64,000 nt of DNA from NCBI RefSeq assembly GCF_905220415.1, contig NC_059545.1, positions 8,194,001-8,258,000 on the forward strand, read 5' to 3'. The DNA comes from Colias croceus (lineage: Eukaryota; Arthropoda; Insecta; Lepidoptera; Pieridae). The stretch's first letter is position 1. Every line of letters starts with the position of its first letter. A program made the position numbers and the translations under genes. Below the pieces are notes generated by a model. It saw nothing but the letters and a program-made list of their open reading frames with translations. It was not told the DNA's origin and searched no databases. Shown piece after piece: positions 35,230 to 47,513 of the stretch.

Positions 35230-38200
35230 CGGCAGTACTTTCTAATCTTAATAACTTTGCGTCTGCTTAAAATATTAACTCAATTTATTAGATTCAAATT
35301 AAAGTTAACCTACCCTACAAATCTGTACTAATATCACAAAGCTTGATTGATTGCTTGAACCCAATTATTCCGAGAACTTTTGGGTACAAATAAAAAAAAA
35401 TATTTCAGGGTTGGATAATAACTTGGAAGCTCATAATCTTCCTCTATAAATGGACTACCATTTATCGAGCTGGATTATGGACTTACAAGTTTATAATATG
35501 CCTTTACTTCACGAATCTGTAGGAGGAAAGCATAGATGAAAAATGTTGAATTTTATGCAGAATTTAGAAAATCAATTTTTCGAACACCAATCTCACGGGC
35601 AGCTGTACCCGTAAACATAACCTCTGATTAACTAAGCACGATAATAAGTAATATAAATCGATTTTAATTGCCATAAGTAATTATACAAGTCCAATACAAT
35701 ATTATAGCGTGTGGACGATTACCCTAAAACTAAAAAGAAAGCTCCATTGTTGGATTTCCAAAAAAAAAATAAACAGACATCAAAATCAACAATATTAAAG
35801 GAAAATGGCTAAAAGCGCGGTTTCAGCCAGATCATCACACCTGTCGAGTTCATCGAACTCCCCAGCTGCTGTTGAAATCATTAACTTTTATTAGACGTAG
35901 GATAAAATAGAAATTTAATATGCAAAGCTTTCAAACAATTAAGCCGCGATACTGTCTTGGGATCTTAAAACTCTTTCATTACAAAATTTAAGCATTGTAA
36001 ATTGAAACCCCAATTTGATAAAGTAAAGAGTAAAATCGTTGCGTAGCTGAAGACGTAGGTTGTATAACTTTTATTATTTAAAAAAAATGTCCATGAATTA
36101 TACAGGATTTTAATCTAAATTTAAATGAAAACAGTACAAAGTTTTTATAGCTATACAGCTGACAATGCATGCACTTGGAAAAGCTTTTGTTAAAGTTTGA
36201 ATAACTTATTTCCAGTTAGTTTGACTGGCTAAAAAAGAAACTTTATTAAGGTCATTTTATAAAATGTTACATAGATTCAATGTGGTTAAAATAATGTAGT
36301 AAAAAATTCAATTTGCCCAAAATTATAACCTATAACTAAAGAAACCATCGTTCAAATATCAGGCCTTTTTTGTAAAAAATTCTATTTTTATATTCAGCCA
36401 ATTTAAAAATGTTGTAAATCTCAATTCAAATTGAAGAATGTTGTAAATAAACAACCATTAGACAAGAATAACTCCAACATGCTACTTGGTTTATAATTAA
36501 ATGATAATCACGCGTACACATGTATGTTCCTCCCTACCTACCTTAAAAAAAAATGTATCCATATTAAACACGTGCCTGACGCAATAAGAAGATAAGACCA
36601 TCAAGACGCTTAGCGAATGCGGTCCTCACTCAGGAACAGGACAGTAAAAGCAAACAGCCCGTAAACCTTAGGGAAACACTCCACTCAGACACACTAGTCA
36701 CTAACGTCACACGACGGTGTTGAGCTGATTTTAGTCTTGATAAATGTACGTAGTACATAATAATATGACGAGATGTAATCTGTGTAGAAGACATTGAAAG
36801 GAATACTTTCCATAAAGATGATATCAAAAGGTTCTGTGGATATAAATACAAATGAGGAGAAATGTTTAAGTATATAACACAATCACAACTTTAGTTAGGT
36901 ATTTATTAGTCAAACATAAAATCAATAGGAAGTCCGTCGATCCGATAATTTAGGTACATGTTTGTGACTGACGCGTTTCAAAACAATTTAATCCAGAATG
37001 TTTGTTGAAAACATGATGGTTCAGTTACACAATTAATTCCAAATGATGACCAACTAAGTGATTACCTCCGAAATACCGACGAGATTATATAATTACCTAC
37101 CTATCCAGCCTACTTGAAAAACTATACAACCAATATACACAACAAAGCACATTCAGAACCATCGCTCCACACTCAAACATACGAAAGAACGTTTAAAATA
37201 TGCAATTTTCACCGTCGCACGCCGCTCCAGGGAACCGGGTCACCTACATCCGACCGAGGACTGTTGAGATGGTAAACGTCACTGAGCGCAACCTTTACCT
37301 GGACCCGTTTAGCTTTTGGTGCATAGTTAACGCGAATATATTATAGACGTCATTGTTTGGTTATACTTATGCGTAATTCTTTGAAGCATTAGAACTTTAG
37401 AAGTAATAGAATGAAGGGCAAGAAAAGCTGCGATATGAAAAGAAGAAGCGGAAGACACTTCTCTATTTTACTTGATCCAACTTTATATCAAATCGTGATA
37501 TATTAACATCAGATAGGTAATTATTTTGGAACTGGAATTCCTTATTGTTAAAAGGCGTATAATAACGGTAGGTACTAATTATAAAATTGGCAATGAAAAA
37601 TGTTGTCTATTACAGCTGTAACCAAACCTTTGGACATCGAGATAGAAAGCAAAACAAACTCCGCTATCACATTGTATGAATAGAATATATTATCTTGATA
37701 CACAATTAACATTCGCAAATTGTAAGAACGCATAACATTCACGACACAGCCAAAACGGATATGACTTCATTATTCTAATAAGACATCTAACGTATGGCAG
37801 CTTCATAAATCAGCCATTCGCCATAATATAATGAGAACCTTCTAGAAGGCGGCCGAATATTCATTTATACATAAATATTAAGAATTCAACGAAAACTTAT
37901 TCTGCAATTAAATTGGAGCGAAACTTTTCGAGTCCCTTTTGAAATTTACGAGAAGGCCTACAGTAGAAGCACTGAAGGTTCCTTTATAGAAACAGCATTA
38001 AAGTTACTAATCCTACATAAATCGAACGAAGGATCGAAACGAAATGAACCATACATTACCAATTTGCATCACAAGTGTGCTAGAACAAAATACAATCAAT
38101 TTTCAACACTACGAGTTTGGTGTTTGTTTAAAATTAAATTCTAACAAGCAATTTCAGCGCTGATGAAACGAAACACTAATTATAGAAGCAATCTATACGA

Positions 38201-40225
38201 TACGACACATCAAGCCATATCAATTTACGTGACATATTTGAATATAGCTCATAGCGAGTTTAATATCTATTTTAATGTAACGCGGTCGCGACCCGGTTAT
38301 AAACATCTGGATGGTATAAACAATGAATGCATAATAAAAAATATGTACGTTGAAAAGAGGGTATTTAAATGCAGATCAGATTAAATATTAACGAGACATC
38401 TAAAAACTTGTATGATCTTAATTCACTATCGAAATTTGATTTGTATTTTTTCTATGTTCTTACATTATGAAAAAATAACAATAGCTGTAAAATAAATACA
38501 ACTTGTTAGTGTTATAAAGAAATGACTTGTTATACCATCTTGCTTTGAAAGGCAAAACACAAAGGAGACTCGCCTTCAGTTGGTACCTACTACTGCATTT
38601 TAATATAATCCTAGAGAAAATATTTTTCGTAGAATTATGTTCATATAAAAATGAAATGAAATCTGACGAAATGGAAATCATCCACAAAATGGAAAATTCT
38701 AGCATATCTTAAATGTTTATGAATTAAAATCTATGAAATATTGTAAACTATTTTTCCATATGATTAGTGTTGTTATTCCTTATGAATACTACCATACCTA
38801 ATTTTACCCATAAAGCATGTATGCATGCATGCTCACAACTACCTACATAAATCAAAACGAACGCATCAGGTGGCCCATCTACACCTCTGCTTGCTCAGGA
38901 AAAAAACGCTCCTAAAACTAATCTAAAACGCGTTTCTCTTAAGCCTCTCTAACTTCCTCTGACCACAATAATGAACAATGTCACAAAGTAATTACAACTT
39001 CCCAGTCACCAAGTTGAAACCTTAGGCCTACATATTTCAGTGACCTCGAAAACTTACGAGTTTCAGGTTCGACCACGTGAAAATTAACTTGACACATTTC
39101 CCGAGTAAAACATCGTTAGGAATTCTTGCGGCAACTTGCGCAAAGTCTGAGTGAATTCGATATTTATAAGTTTTTACTTCGTGTAGGTACATACTATTGA
39201 AGTAGGAACTTTATGAACTCATTAGTTTATGCAAGCAGTGAATTTGATACTTTCAAGTTTAGACATTTGGTTATATTGCAATCATCACTACTACTTTCAG
39301 ATTCGATAAAATATGGCATATCAATCTATCATACCACTGCTTAAAACGCCCTCAATTCGTCAGAATTGCGTAGAAAATATCATAGAATATAATTTATACT
39401 TTTATTTTGTTATTTTAGTAAAGTTTTGTTTACGATAAGACAACGCGTCTAAATATATACATGAATGTTATCGAATAGCAATTAATAGATTACTGTTCTA
39501 AAATAGTATGTCACGATGAGCATAAAGTCAATCTCAAATTAGATTATTACAAAGTTTAAATAATGAAATATGCATAAATAAATTTTTAGACTGAATTTCC
39601 ACCCATTGCCATAAGTTGTTACCTATACGTATTATACATATATCTTTCAATTTTTACATAGTACGAAAACAATTTGTCATTATTTTTAATCATCCTTCAT
39701 AATGATTAAAACAAAATGAACATTTAAATCTATTGATGAAAAACGATTTAAAGTATACAGCTCTCATACAAATGTTATTAAAAGTTTAATCAAAACATGA
39801 AATGTATTACATTTTATGACAATACACTTAGGAATTGTTTTGCGTCAACCCTCCATCACAATAATAACTAAACTACAATAACAGTAAATATGAGTGCTGA
39901 TATTTGCTTTAATATTGCTGTTTCTAGATGTATCATGAATATAAAACGACCTTCGATCTTACAGATTTTTCACGCCAATAAACAACTGAAATTTTGAATC
40001 TTTAGGTAGGCTTAATTAAATTTAGTAAACCTGAGACTCAAAGGCAACACATGGTATTTATTTTTATTTTGATATGCAAATAGGTACATATCGGAATTTA
40101 TCTGTAAATTAAACATTAAATAAAGATTTAATATAAATAGTCCTAGTCCAATTCGTCTACTGATAATTATCATAAAAACAAAAACGATAAAGCTGTGTTG
40201 AACGAAACACAAAAAAGCAACTCAC
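35230..40225 (-). other. Intron, mostly featureless
   Basis: AT-rich intron between the 35-kb MITE and the alternative first exon. A GC-richer patch at about 37205-37315 (gtcgcacgccgctccaggga, acatccgaccgaggactg) could be regulatory. The fragment aggtggcccatctacacctc at about 38869-38888 resembles a degenerate LINE tail. No gene was recognised. Confidence 0.55.
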
Positions 40226-40298
40226 CGATACGATAATAACACCGGCATATTAGCACCAAAAACACGATCCACGACACCACAATCGGACAGTCTTGCAT
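40226..40298 (-). CDS. Svil: Alternative first coding exon with a hydrophobic N-terminus
   Basis: On the minus strand an ATG at 40298-40296 starts MQDCPIVVSWIVFLVLICR, continues CYYRI, and stops at a near-perfect donor ATCG|GTGAGT (intron begins 40225). The 73 coding bases leave phase 1, which is exactly what the large exon at 9051 requires; the join reads RI-G-IVTKTRNRR. The 24 residues contain about 14 consecutive hydrophobic residues followed by basic ones, like a short signal anchor. The upstream DNA (40300-40750) is locally GC/CpG-rich, as a promoter would be. I infer an internal promoter that makes a shorter, membrane-inserted supervillin lacking exons 1-3. It has not been verified by transcript data. 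Confidence 0.6.
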
Positions 40299-40299
40299 T

Positions 40300-40760
40300 T
40301 TCACCGCACATTAGTAAACACACAGATAAAAACCTTTAGCAAAACTAAGGAAAATCCTCGACAACAGCTATCCAAAGCAAAGCAAAGCGTGCCTTTGTTT
40401 TCTTCGCACTGTACGTATGTGGGTAGACGCAGGTCGATGTCATCCGCTGACACCCAAGATATGCGTGTGCCCGCCGTTTGGCACATGCGCGGGAGTTGCG
40501 ATCCAAACGCTCTATAGTCGTGCAATTAGCGACTCCCGGAAAATGCGATAAATAATCACAAAGTGTGAAAATTTCGAGTATATTTTTTAACTCGCGATTG
40601 AATTTTTTCCATCATTTTGAGTATTTAAGATAGATATTTACATCGTAAACGTCGTTAGATACGCGATGTTTAGGGCTATCTCGATACGATCATCTAATCG
40701 ACTAATCAACGCGCGCAGCGGACTCGGAACGTTGACTGACGCGCACGCGTCTAAAGTTTA
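40300..40760 (-). promoter_or_regulatory. CpG-richer putative internal promoter and 5' UTR
   Basis: The stretch around 40390-40510 and again 40640-40790 is clearly richer in GC and CpG (for example aacgcgcgcagcggactcgg) than the surrounding intron. It lies directly upstream, on the minus strand, of the alternative first exon at 40298-40226. A plus-strand open frame (40666-40911) also lies here, so the region could be bidirectional, but I see no splice context for it. No TATA box was recognised. Confidence 0.4.
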
Positions 40761-40919
40761 CACTACGAACATGTGTACGGGCCGCACAATGCTTTCGTTA
40801 ATGATAACTAAAATAAAACCACCTCCCAAGGAGGAGGACAAAAACCGATTAAATTCCCTCTCGATCGACAATTATAGTGACGGCGAGATAGCAGTGTCGA
40901 TGAACCGCTAAGGAAATAA

Positions 40920-43860
40920 AATTGTTGTGAATCGCATCCAGCGGCCATTCATCGCGATGGCGGATGCGGAATTTGTAAACAAAACCACGGTATTACAAAT
41001 TAATTGCACTTAAATCTGTTTGTATTAACATTCCGGAATCGAATACCGTATAATAAATAAACTGAAATAAAATACAAGTAAAGCTATCTATTTTCAAAAC
41101 TTAATATCTAGTTCTTTAGACATAAAAGTTATAAAAAGCTGTACATTACTTTTACAAAAAGCATGATCAGTGAAGCAGATACACCATAATCGATGTTACA
41201 AATTACAAAAGAGGCGAAACAATACAGCAGTCACGAATTTCAAACTTTTTGTTGCCTTTGTTTCAATACAAATGAACTTTAATGTACTGTAAAAAGCGGG
41301 CATTCGGATCGTTCATCGTATGTTACCTTCGCTATGGCCAGGAACGAATGATGATTCATAGCTGGCTTCATTCTCTTTTTGTTCTATTAATGCATACCAA
41401 CTACTAATCTTTCTTCATGAGATGTACCTTTAGGTATGTATGTAAAAGAATTTGTTCAAAATTAATAGCAATTAAAATAATAAAAAGTTGTAAAAGATAA
41501 TTTTAGAAAAATGTAACACTTATAGTGGAATGCAATTATTTCTCATTCAGAAAAAATACTAATATAAACAAATCCATCTGAAAAAGCAATCATTTCTACA
41601 TCAATCCACCTGCAAACATAGCTGAAATTTTGTAAATATCGCATTTAAACACTGTGTATAACTACCACGAAGTAGATCGCGTAATTAGTGCGGTGTACTC
41701 AAAGCGCTATTTATTTAAAGACAAGCTCAAGCAATTAAACTAAATCTCCAACAATTAAACGAGCCAAGAACGAAAGAGTAATCTGCTAACCGCTGAAACG
41801 GGCACGAAAAGATCCCCTTTGATGTTCGCCGGGAACGCCTTTGAGATCGCTCTAGTAAAGCACTGGTAGAAATACTTAAGATTTCACTGTTGTGTGTAAA
41901 CTTAATTCATTTAAAAAGGTTTGATTTACTACGAATTTATTTTATTTAAAGAAAAATGTTCTGAAACGAATTTAGGGCAGAAAGTTCGAAATTGTTTTTA
42001 TTCTTCAGGTTATTTAAAAGTAGGTTAAAATTTATTAAATAAATTAAAATTAAAATTAAATAAATAAAAATTTAAGTTATTGAAGATTTATTTCCATTGC
42101 TAACAATTATATTGTACTCTATTTAACCTTTTGCGGCGAATTGATATAAAAATTTATACCTTATACATAAAAGTAGCAGTAGCAAAATCACTGTGATTTT
42201 TGAGCTGTGAAAAGTCACAGATAAAATAACCGTGATTGCCACTAAAACGGGTGCATTACCCCCAGTTCACACTCGACAGCGTGTATTTCGCTCTATGAGT
42301 TCATTCCTAACATTTAGGTGGCGGAGTGGTCGTGTATGAATAAGTAAACAGTTTTGCAAAAATAATTTCGTGGGTAAACTTATTTGCATACCTATTTATT
42401 TCATGTTATGATATGAACATATAAACGAAACGTAAATCAAGCCTGGAGCTAAGAAACTTAATAATATTGTTTATGAAGTAGATAATCAGTTCTATTTATT
42501 GAATTATTGTCCGGATGTGCTTTACGAAAAGAACAATTTAAAAAGTAATACAAAAGCTTCGAAAATACTAGAAAACTAAGATGGACATTTGTTACAAAAC
42601 ATCGATTTGACAAGAAAAACTACCCCGTAAAACGAAGTCATTTTAATATCAGAGAGCTTGCTACAATATACATTCATATTAAAAGTTAGTTCATGAATAA
42701 TACAGAAGATCACAAACCGCAGAAACAGCGACTACAGCATATCTTCGAACGGGAAGTCAAAACCCACGGGAAATCCACCGAATAAGACTTAACTTAAACA
42801 TATATTATTTTATATAATATCGTTAATATTATAAAAAATACACACACCGCCCGCGCTAACTCATTTCCGGCATCTTGCAAAATATACTGGCATTTTCCGA
42901 AAACCATTCAATTATTATTGAAGCCATTAAAATTCTTAAGAAAGATTGTTTTTCCTTTCTTTTGCTATTAATACGATTCCACACATTTCATTGTGTTGTC
43001 GTATAAGTATTAATAGTTTTAGAACAACAATATAACGTCCGTAAGATATTTTGTATTGTTTCAGTAAGATCAACGAACGCATTTACACATTTGGATACGT
43101 ATTATGACGAACAACCTGTAGGTATTTAACATCTTTGCAAGTATTTCAGATGATGCAGAATAAAGGAACGTCAACACATCTTCAATAAGCCAAGTATCGT
43201 AACAAAATTGAACCCTTAACTACAATATATGTACCTAATTTGTTAACTTAACATTCTTTGAAACTTGTTCATAGTAAAATACGATATTGTTTAATATCAA
43301 AATACATCCTTACTGAAACGAAATTATCTTCAGTGTTATTTACCTGACGTGCCGCAGCGCCTACACAAAATTCTAATGCCACTTACACCGTACACCTACG
43401 TAGCTTTTTATTTACAAAATTAAAATTATATTCAACACAATTTCCACGAAATTTTGAAGGATCGCTTTATCGACGTCATGTTTAATAATGGTTATTAACA
43501 TTGTATTTGTATATTAATATGTAAAAAATTACGGCTAACGTTACGTCAAGATATAAGAATAAATTCATATCTTCATTGTCAAATGTATTATGAACATTTT
43601 TCCTGGCTATTCCGTACCCTTTTCTTCTTTGCCTCGATTAAGTAATAATGTATATTAACTAACATTTTGCTTCATACATCGGGCATTGAAATTTGTCGGC
43701 ACCGATCGAATCGATCTCAAAAAAACTAACTCTCAAGCTAATACATGCCACTTGAGCGACAAACAATATATTTTGATATCAAAACAAATATATATACCCC
43801 AATGTCCTTACGTAACAATAAGCTCGCAAAGGTTACTAAAACTATTCAATATCGTTAAAC
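40920..43860 (-). other. Intron, no recognised element
   Basis: AT-rich intron with simple (aaatt)n stretches near 42040-42075. No gene was recognised. Confidence 0.55.
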
Positions 43861-43945
43861 TAAATAGGTCGGGACCGTCACCTCGCCGGTCGACCTTGCA
43901 CCGAAGGTTCTGGAGCGAGCATGCATTTCCCGAGAGTACCACAAG
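43855..43945 (-). promoter_or_regulatory. Small GC-rich island with a donor-like site
   Basis: gggaccgtcacctcgccggt and cgaccttgcaccgaaggttc stand out in AT-rich intron. On the minus strand an open frame from an ATG at 44005 reaches CGAG|GTGACG (exon end 43882) in phase 1, another possible alternative first exon. The donor is imperfect and no promoter is visible. Confidence 0.25.
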
Positions 43946-46900
43946 GATTACTGAACGCTCTTCATAATTTATATGTGCATTTTCATTGAAAATTTTACGG
44001 CACATTGTTTCTGTTATAACATTTCATTTTATTATTATTTACCTACGTAGTACCTACGCAACTAAAAGATATCAGGGTGAGTCTTGGTTGATGTATTTAT
44101 TTACTTCTAAAGATTATAATACTTAAAACGACGTTGTAAATTAAAGGTCTAGCCTAGGATAAGATAAATTCATTATCTTTTAATAGCTCGTTTAGTTACA
44201 CCACTCGATTGTATAATTTACCTGTAAATTATAATTCATAAATTACGAATTTATAATTTATCTGCATATTTATCCCACCAGTCTGTATTTAAATTAATTG
44301 TGCTACTGGAAACGCCAATTTTATAATAAATGTAATCATTTTTGATAACAATCTCTTTAAATAGGAAGTAACAATAGCTATCATTTATTTCCAAACGCAA
44401 TAACTTACCTTTCGCTTCGAAATTGTTGGCACAATAATTGTATTACATATTTTCTTTATTAAGCCAATTAATCTATAAATTACAATCCTTCCAACTGTTA
44501 ACTAGCTACCAAATTTGCAAACGATCGGCATTTTAGCCGTGAAAGCGTAACAGCCAATCAAGAATCGAAAGTCAATCTCGTTATAACACCATAATCAACG
44601 ATGATGACTCACTGACGATTTCTAGAAGCCTATGTAATACCTAGATATAAGAGGCTAATAAAAATAAGGTACAAACAGCTTTGTTCAATTATTCAGGCGA
44701 CTTTTATCTCCATGATGTGCACGAATGCTTCTTAGGTAGAAGTTAGCGCCTGTGAATAATACATTATGACACGATGTTCTTGGAGGTGTTCACTTTAAAT
44801 TTGCAGAAGGATCTTTTAATACGTATGCATAATTATTAACTAACTATAAAGCGCTTGAGTCTAGACTTCATGTTGTTAAATGTTAATACGGGAGGTAAAT
44901 ATAATTATCATGACAATTAATTCGATTGCAAGTTCATTTGAGTTTGCGTCATTCTCAACTGTTAATTTGATATCAATTTACTCCATCTGCATTATTTTAT
45001 TCTACTATAAAACAGATTGAAAAAGGTTATTTGCAGGACAAAAATAAATTCTGTGGGTTGGTATGTTTTGCGTAGTGTCTGTGGTCTTGGAAAAATAAGA
45101 AAATACGTCAAAAAATGTTTTGTTCTTCGCCACCCTAAATCTCAAGCACACTATACAACAGTATGTAAATATCTAACCACGAATACAAGGTTCATATTAT
45201 CATATTTAGATATCGTAACATGTAACTCTGAATCGATTTAGAATCTGCACGGTACAACGAGCATGATAAACACGCATTACACCACTTTTATATCCAATTT
45301 ATTATATTGTGTTGCCATACCTGGTGTGATTAATGTATCGATTAGTGCGTAAACATGATTTGCGAATGATGAATATATTGGCCGCTAATTAATACGCTTC
45401 CATTATAATGCGGCAATCAATCTTGCACCGAATATAATTGTTGTATGTAAAACGTTATAATTATCATGGTCGTCAGTCTATTTTGTTCCCCATTTAAGCC
45501 AATTGCCTTATTTAAGTTAATAATAATAAATAAAAAATTAGGTATTATTTTATACTTGTATGTGTTGTACCTACGGATATCCATATAGGTACGTAATTCA
45601 ACATCATAATACAAATAAAAAGTTAAAATATTAAATAATAATTTGCCAAGCAGTTAATAGTTTAATAAAAGTGCGATTAAGTTTGCCCTAAATAAAGATA
45701 TTGGCACATTTGCCAAAAAAATGCACACATGAAATTAAGAATGACTTTTAAATTTATGACTTGTAATCCGCCCTCAATTCGTAATAGTTCAAGCCAGAAT
45801 ATTAAGACCCCTAAATTATATATTTTCTCGTATAATACATAGATCAAGTTATGTATTTGTAACTTCTTTATCCAATCATTATGAAACATACATTCACTTT
45901 TCAGCATTTGCTGTAACATCTCAGATGATGCATCTTTCAAAATTGTAGCAATAGACGTAAACGTTGTAACTTGTTAGTAACAATTCCAAAATATCATACT
46001 GAAACTAGAACTGTTTTATTAGTTGAATAAGTATCACATCATCTCAAACATTTACACGGTTAATTTTAATAAAAAAACTACAATATATTAAGAATAAGAA
46101 TATAATATGTATCACTTCGCCATACAACAAATGCTTACACGCAGGCTACAAAACATCAAACGTATTGATAAGCCGTCTCGTGATCGCAAGTTGCAACATA
46201 AGATCACGTATCTTATCTAGACGTAATTACAGACATAGTAAATACACGCTGCGCTCGCAAAACCCTTGGTAGTTATCAATCAGTCACTTTGTTAGAATTT
46301 ATGGCGGCACTAACATATCTTTGATAATTATTTATTTTAATTATATCGACTGCAACTGCAAGCGGTTTTTTACACTTTCATTAAATAGTGGAAATTAGGG
46401 AATTTTGTTGCATTGTTGTCTGTGTCTTGATGATGCTAGTACAATGATAAGTTTTTACTTTTTTTTTACTACCCTAAAAAGTATGAATCAAACTTCACTT
46501 TTATACTAAATCTTCAACTAACGTATTTCCGTATCTCACAGATAAGTGCCAATATCTAAAATACTGAGTACAAGAAACGAAATCTATTAACATCCATCGA
46601 AACGCTGTACCGAACGGAATTTATTGAAGCAATGGTACCTCCACGTAACTAATTTTGCTGAGTGCAAATTCACATCGCAAGATGTTCTCTTATTGACTCT
46701 CCAATACATTAGCTGAATGCATTTCACCGGTCGCGGTGTATCGATCAAATTAGGACAGATTTTCAATATCTAACATTAATTTTGTTAATAAATAACATGC
46801 TGCAAGCCGTGATGCAGACGAATTGCATTGGGTATCTACCTACATATACAAATAAAACATATCATCAAAACTAGTCAACCCCATCAAAATTGATAGGGTA

Positions 46901-47030
46901 ACGATATACCTACGAAAAGAATTGAGCATGCTTCATCAATCCTGCACCCCTATCAAAACTGATATGGTAGCGATTTACACAAAATATTAACTTGAGTCTT
47001 ATTGATGTCGTCTTAAAGACATACACTACA
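43946..47030 (-). other. Intron, mostly featureless
   Basis: AT-rich intron. A short local duplication (cccctatcaaaactgatatggtagcg-like) occurs twice at about 46882-46980. No gene was recognised. Confidence 0.55.
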
Positions 47031-47031
47031 T

Positions 47032-47110
47032 TTGTCTTTTTTTATTATTAATAGGGACCTTGACCACAATCTCGCTTGATGTTAAGCTGAGATGTGGTCT
47101 AATATGGAAC
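47032..47110. repeat. Degenerate LINE/SINE tail fragment
   Basis: gaccacaatctcgcttgatg and gagatgtggtctaatatgga resemble the widespread lepidopteran 'gaccacaatctcacctgatggtaag' repeat tail. It is truncated and diverged. Confidence 0.5.
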
Positions 47111-47187
47111 GCGCTTCCCTAGAAGTTAACTGTTCAGTACGTACATTCTTTACAATTTTAGTCATTAACTAAATAAAGGTTACTCAC

Positions 47188-47296
47188 CATCCCCATTGAC
47201 GACTGGCGACGACTCCTGCGCCCGCTTCGGCGTACTCGTGACGCGCGTCGGCTGCGCGCGCCGGCACGGTGGCGTGCATTCCGGAGCCTTTGCTCG
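47188..47296 (-). CDS. Svil: Supervillin, coding exon 3
   Basis: This 109-bp exon is GC-rich in an AT-rich intron, bounded by acceptor TTTTGCAG (to 47297) and donor GATG|GTGAGT (47187). In phase 0 it reads RAKAPECTPPCRRAQPTRV then TSTPKRAQESSPVVNGD, and it leaves in phase 1. It is Pro/Arg-rich and likely disordered. The flanking exons lie about 10.8 kb and 38 kb away, so it could be a cassette exon, but skipping it (109 bp) would break the frame. It lies about 220 bp from a long-inverted-repeat transposon at 47514-48930, on the 5' (upstream) side in gene orientation. Confidence 0.8.
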
Positions 47297-47513
47297 CTGC
47301 AAAAGGATAAATTAGCAATTTATTTTATTGTGTCATGTGGATATAAACTACAGTAGAAGTTTCAGAAGATCGCATTACTAAAAAAAAGTCCATTTATGTA
47401 ATAATGTCATTTATATGCTGCAGTAGATAGATTATATAGATATAGGTATATAGAGCTATAGAGAGAACGCATTATTAAAAAGATTAAGATAGTTTCAATA
47501 ATAATATAGTACG

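Noticed and set aside
37205..37345. First exon with CAG|GTAAAG donor on the minus strand at about 37.3 kb
   Set aside because: The available ATG frame leaves phase 2, which does not fit the exon 4 acceptor; initiator-like TCAGTG is suggestive but spacing of a downstream element is off by one.
40666..40911. 81-codon plus-strand frame at the alternative promoter
   Set aside because: The C-terminal part looks somewhat protein-like, but no partner exon or known motif was found; it lies in the GC-rich promoter block.
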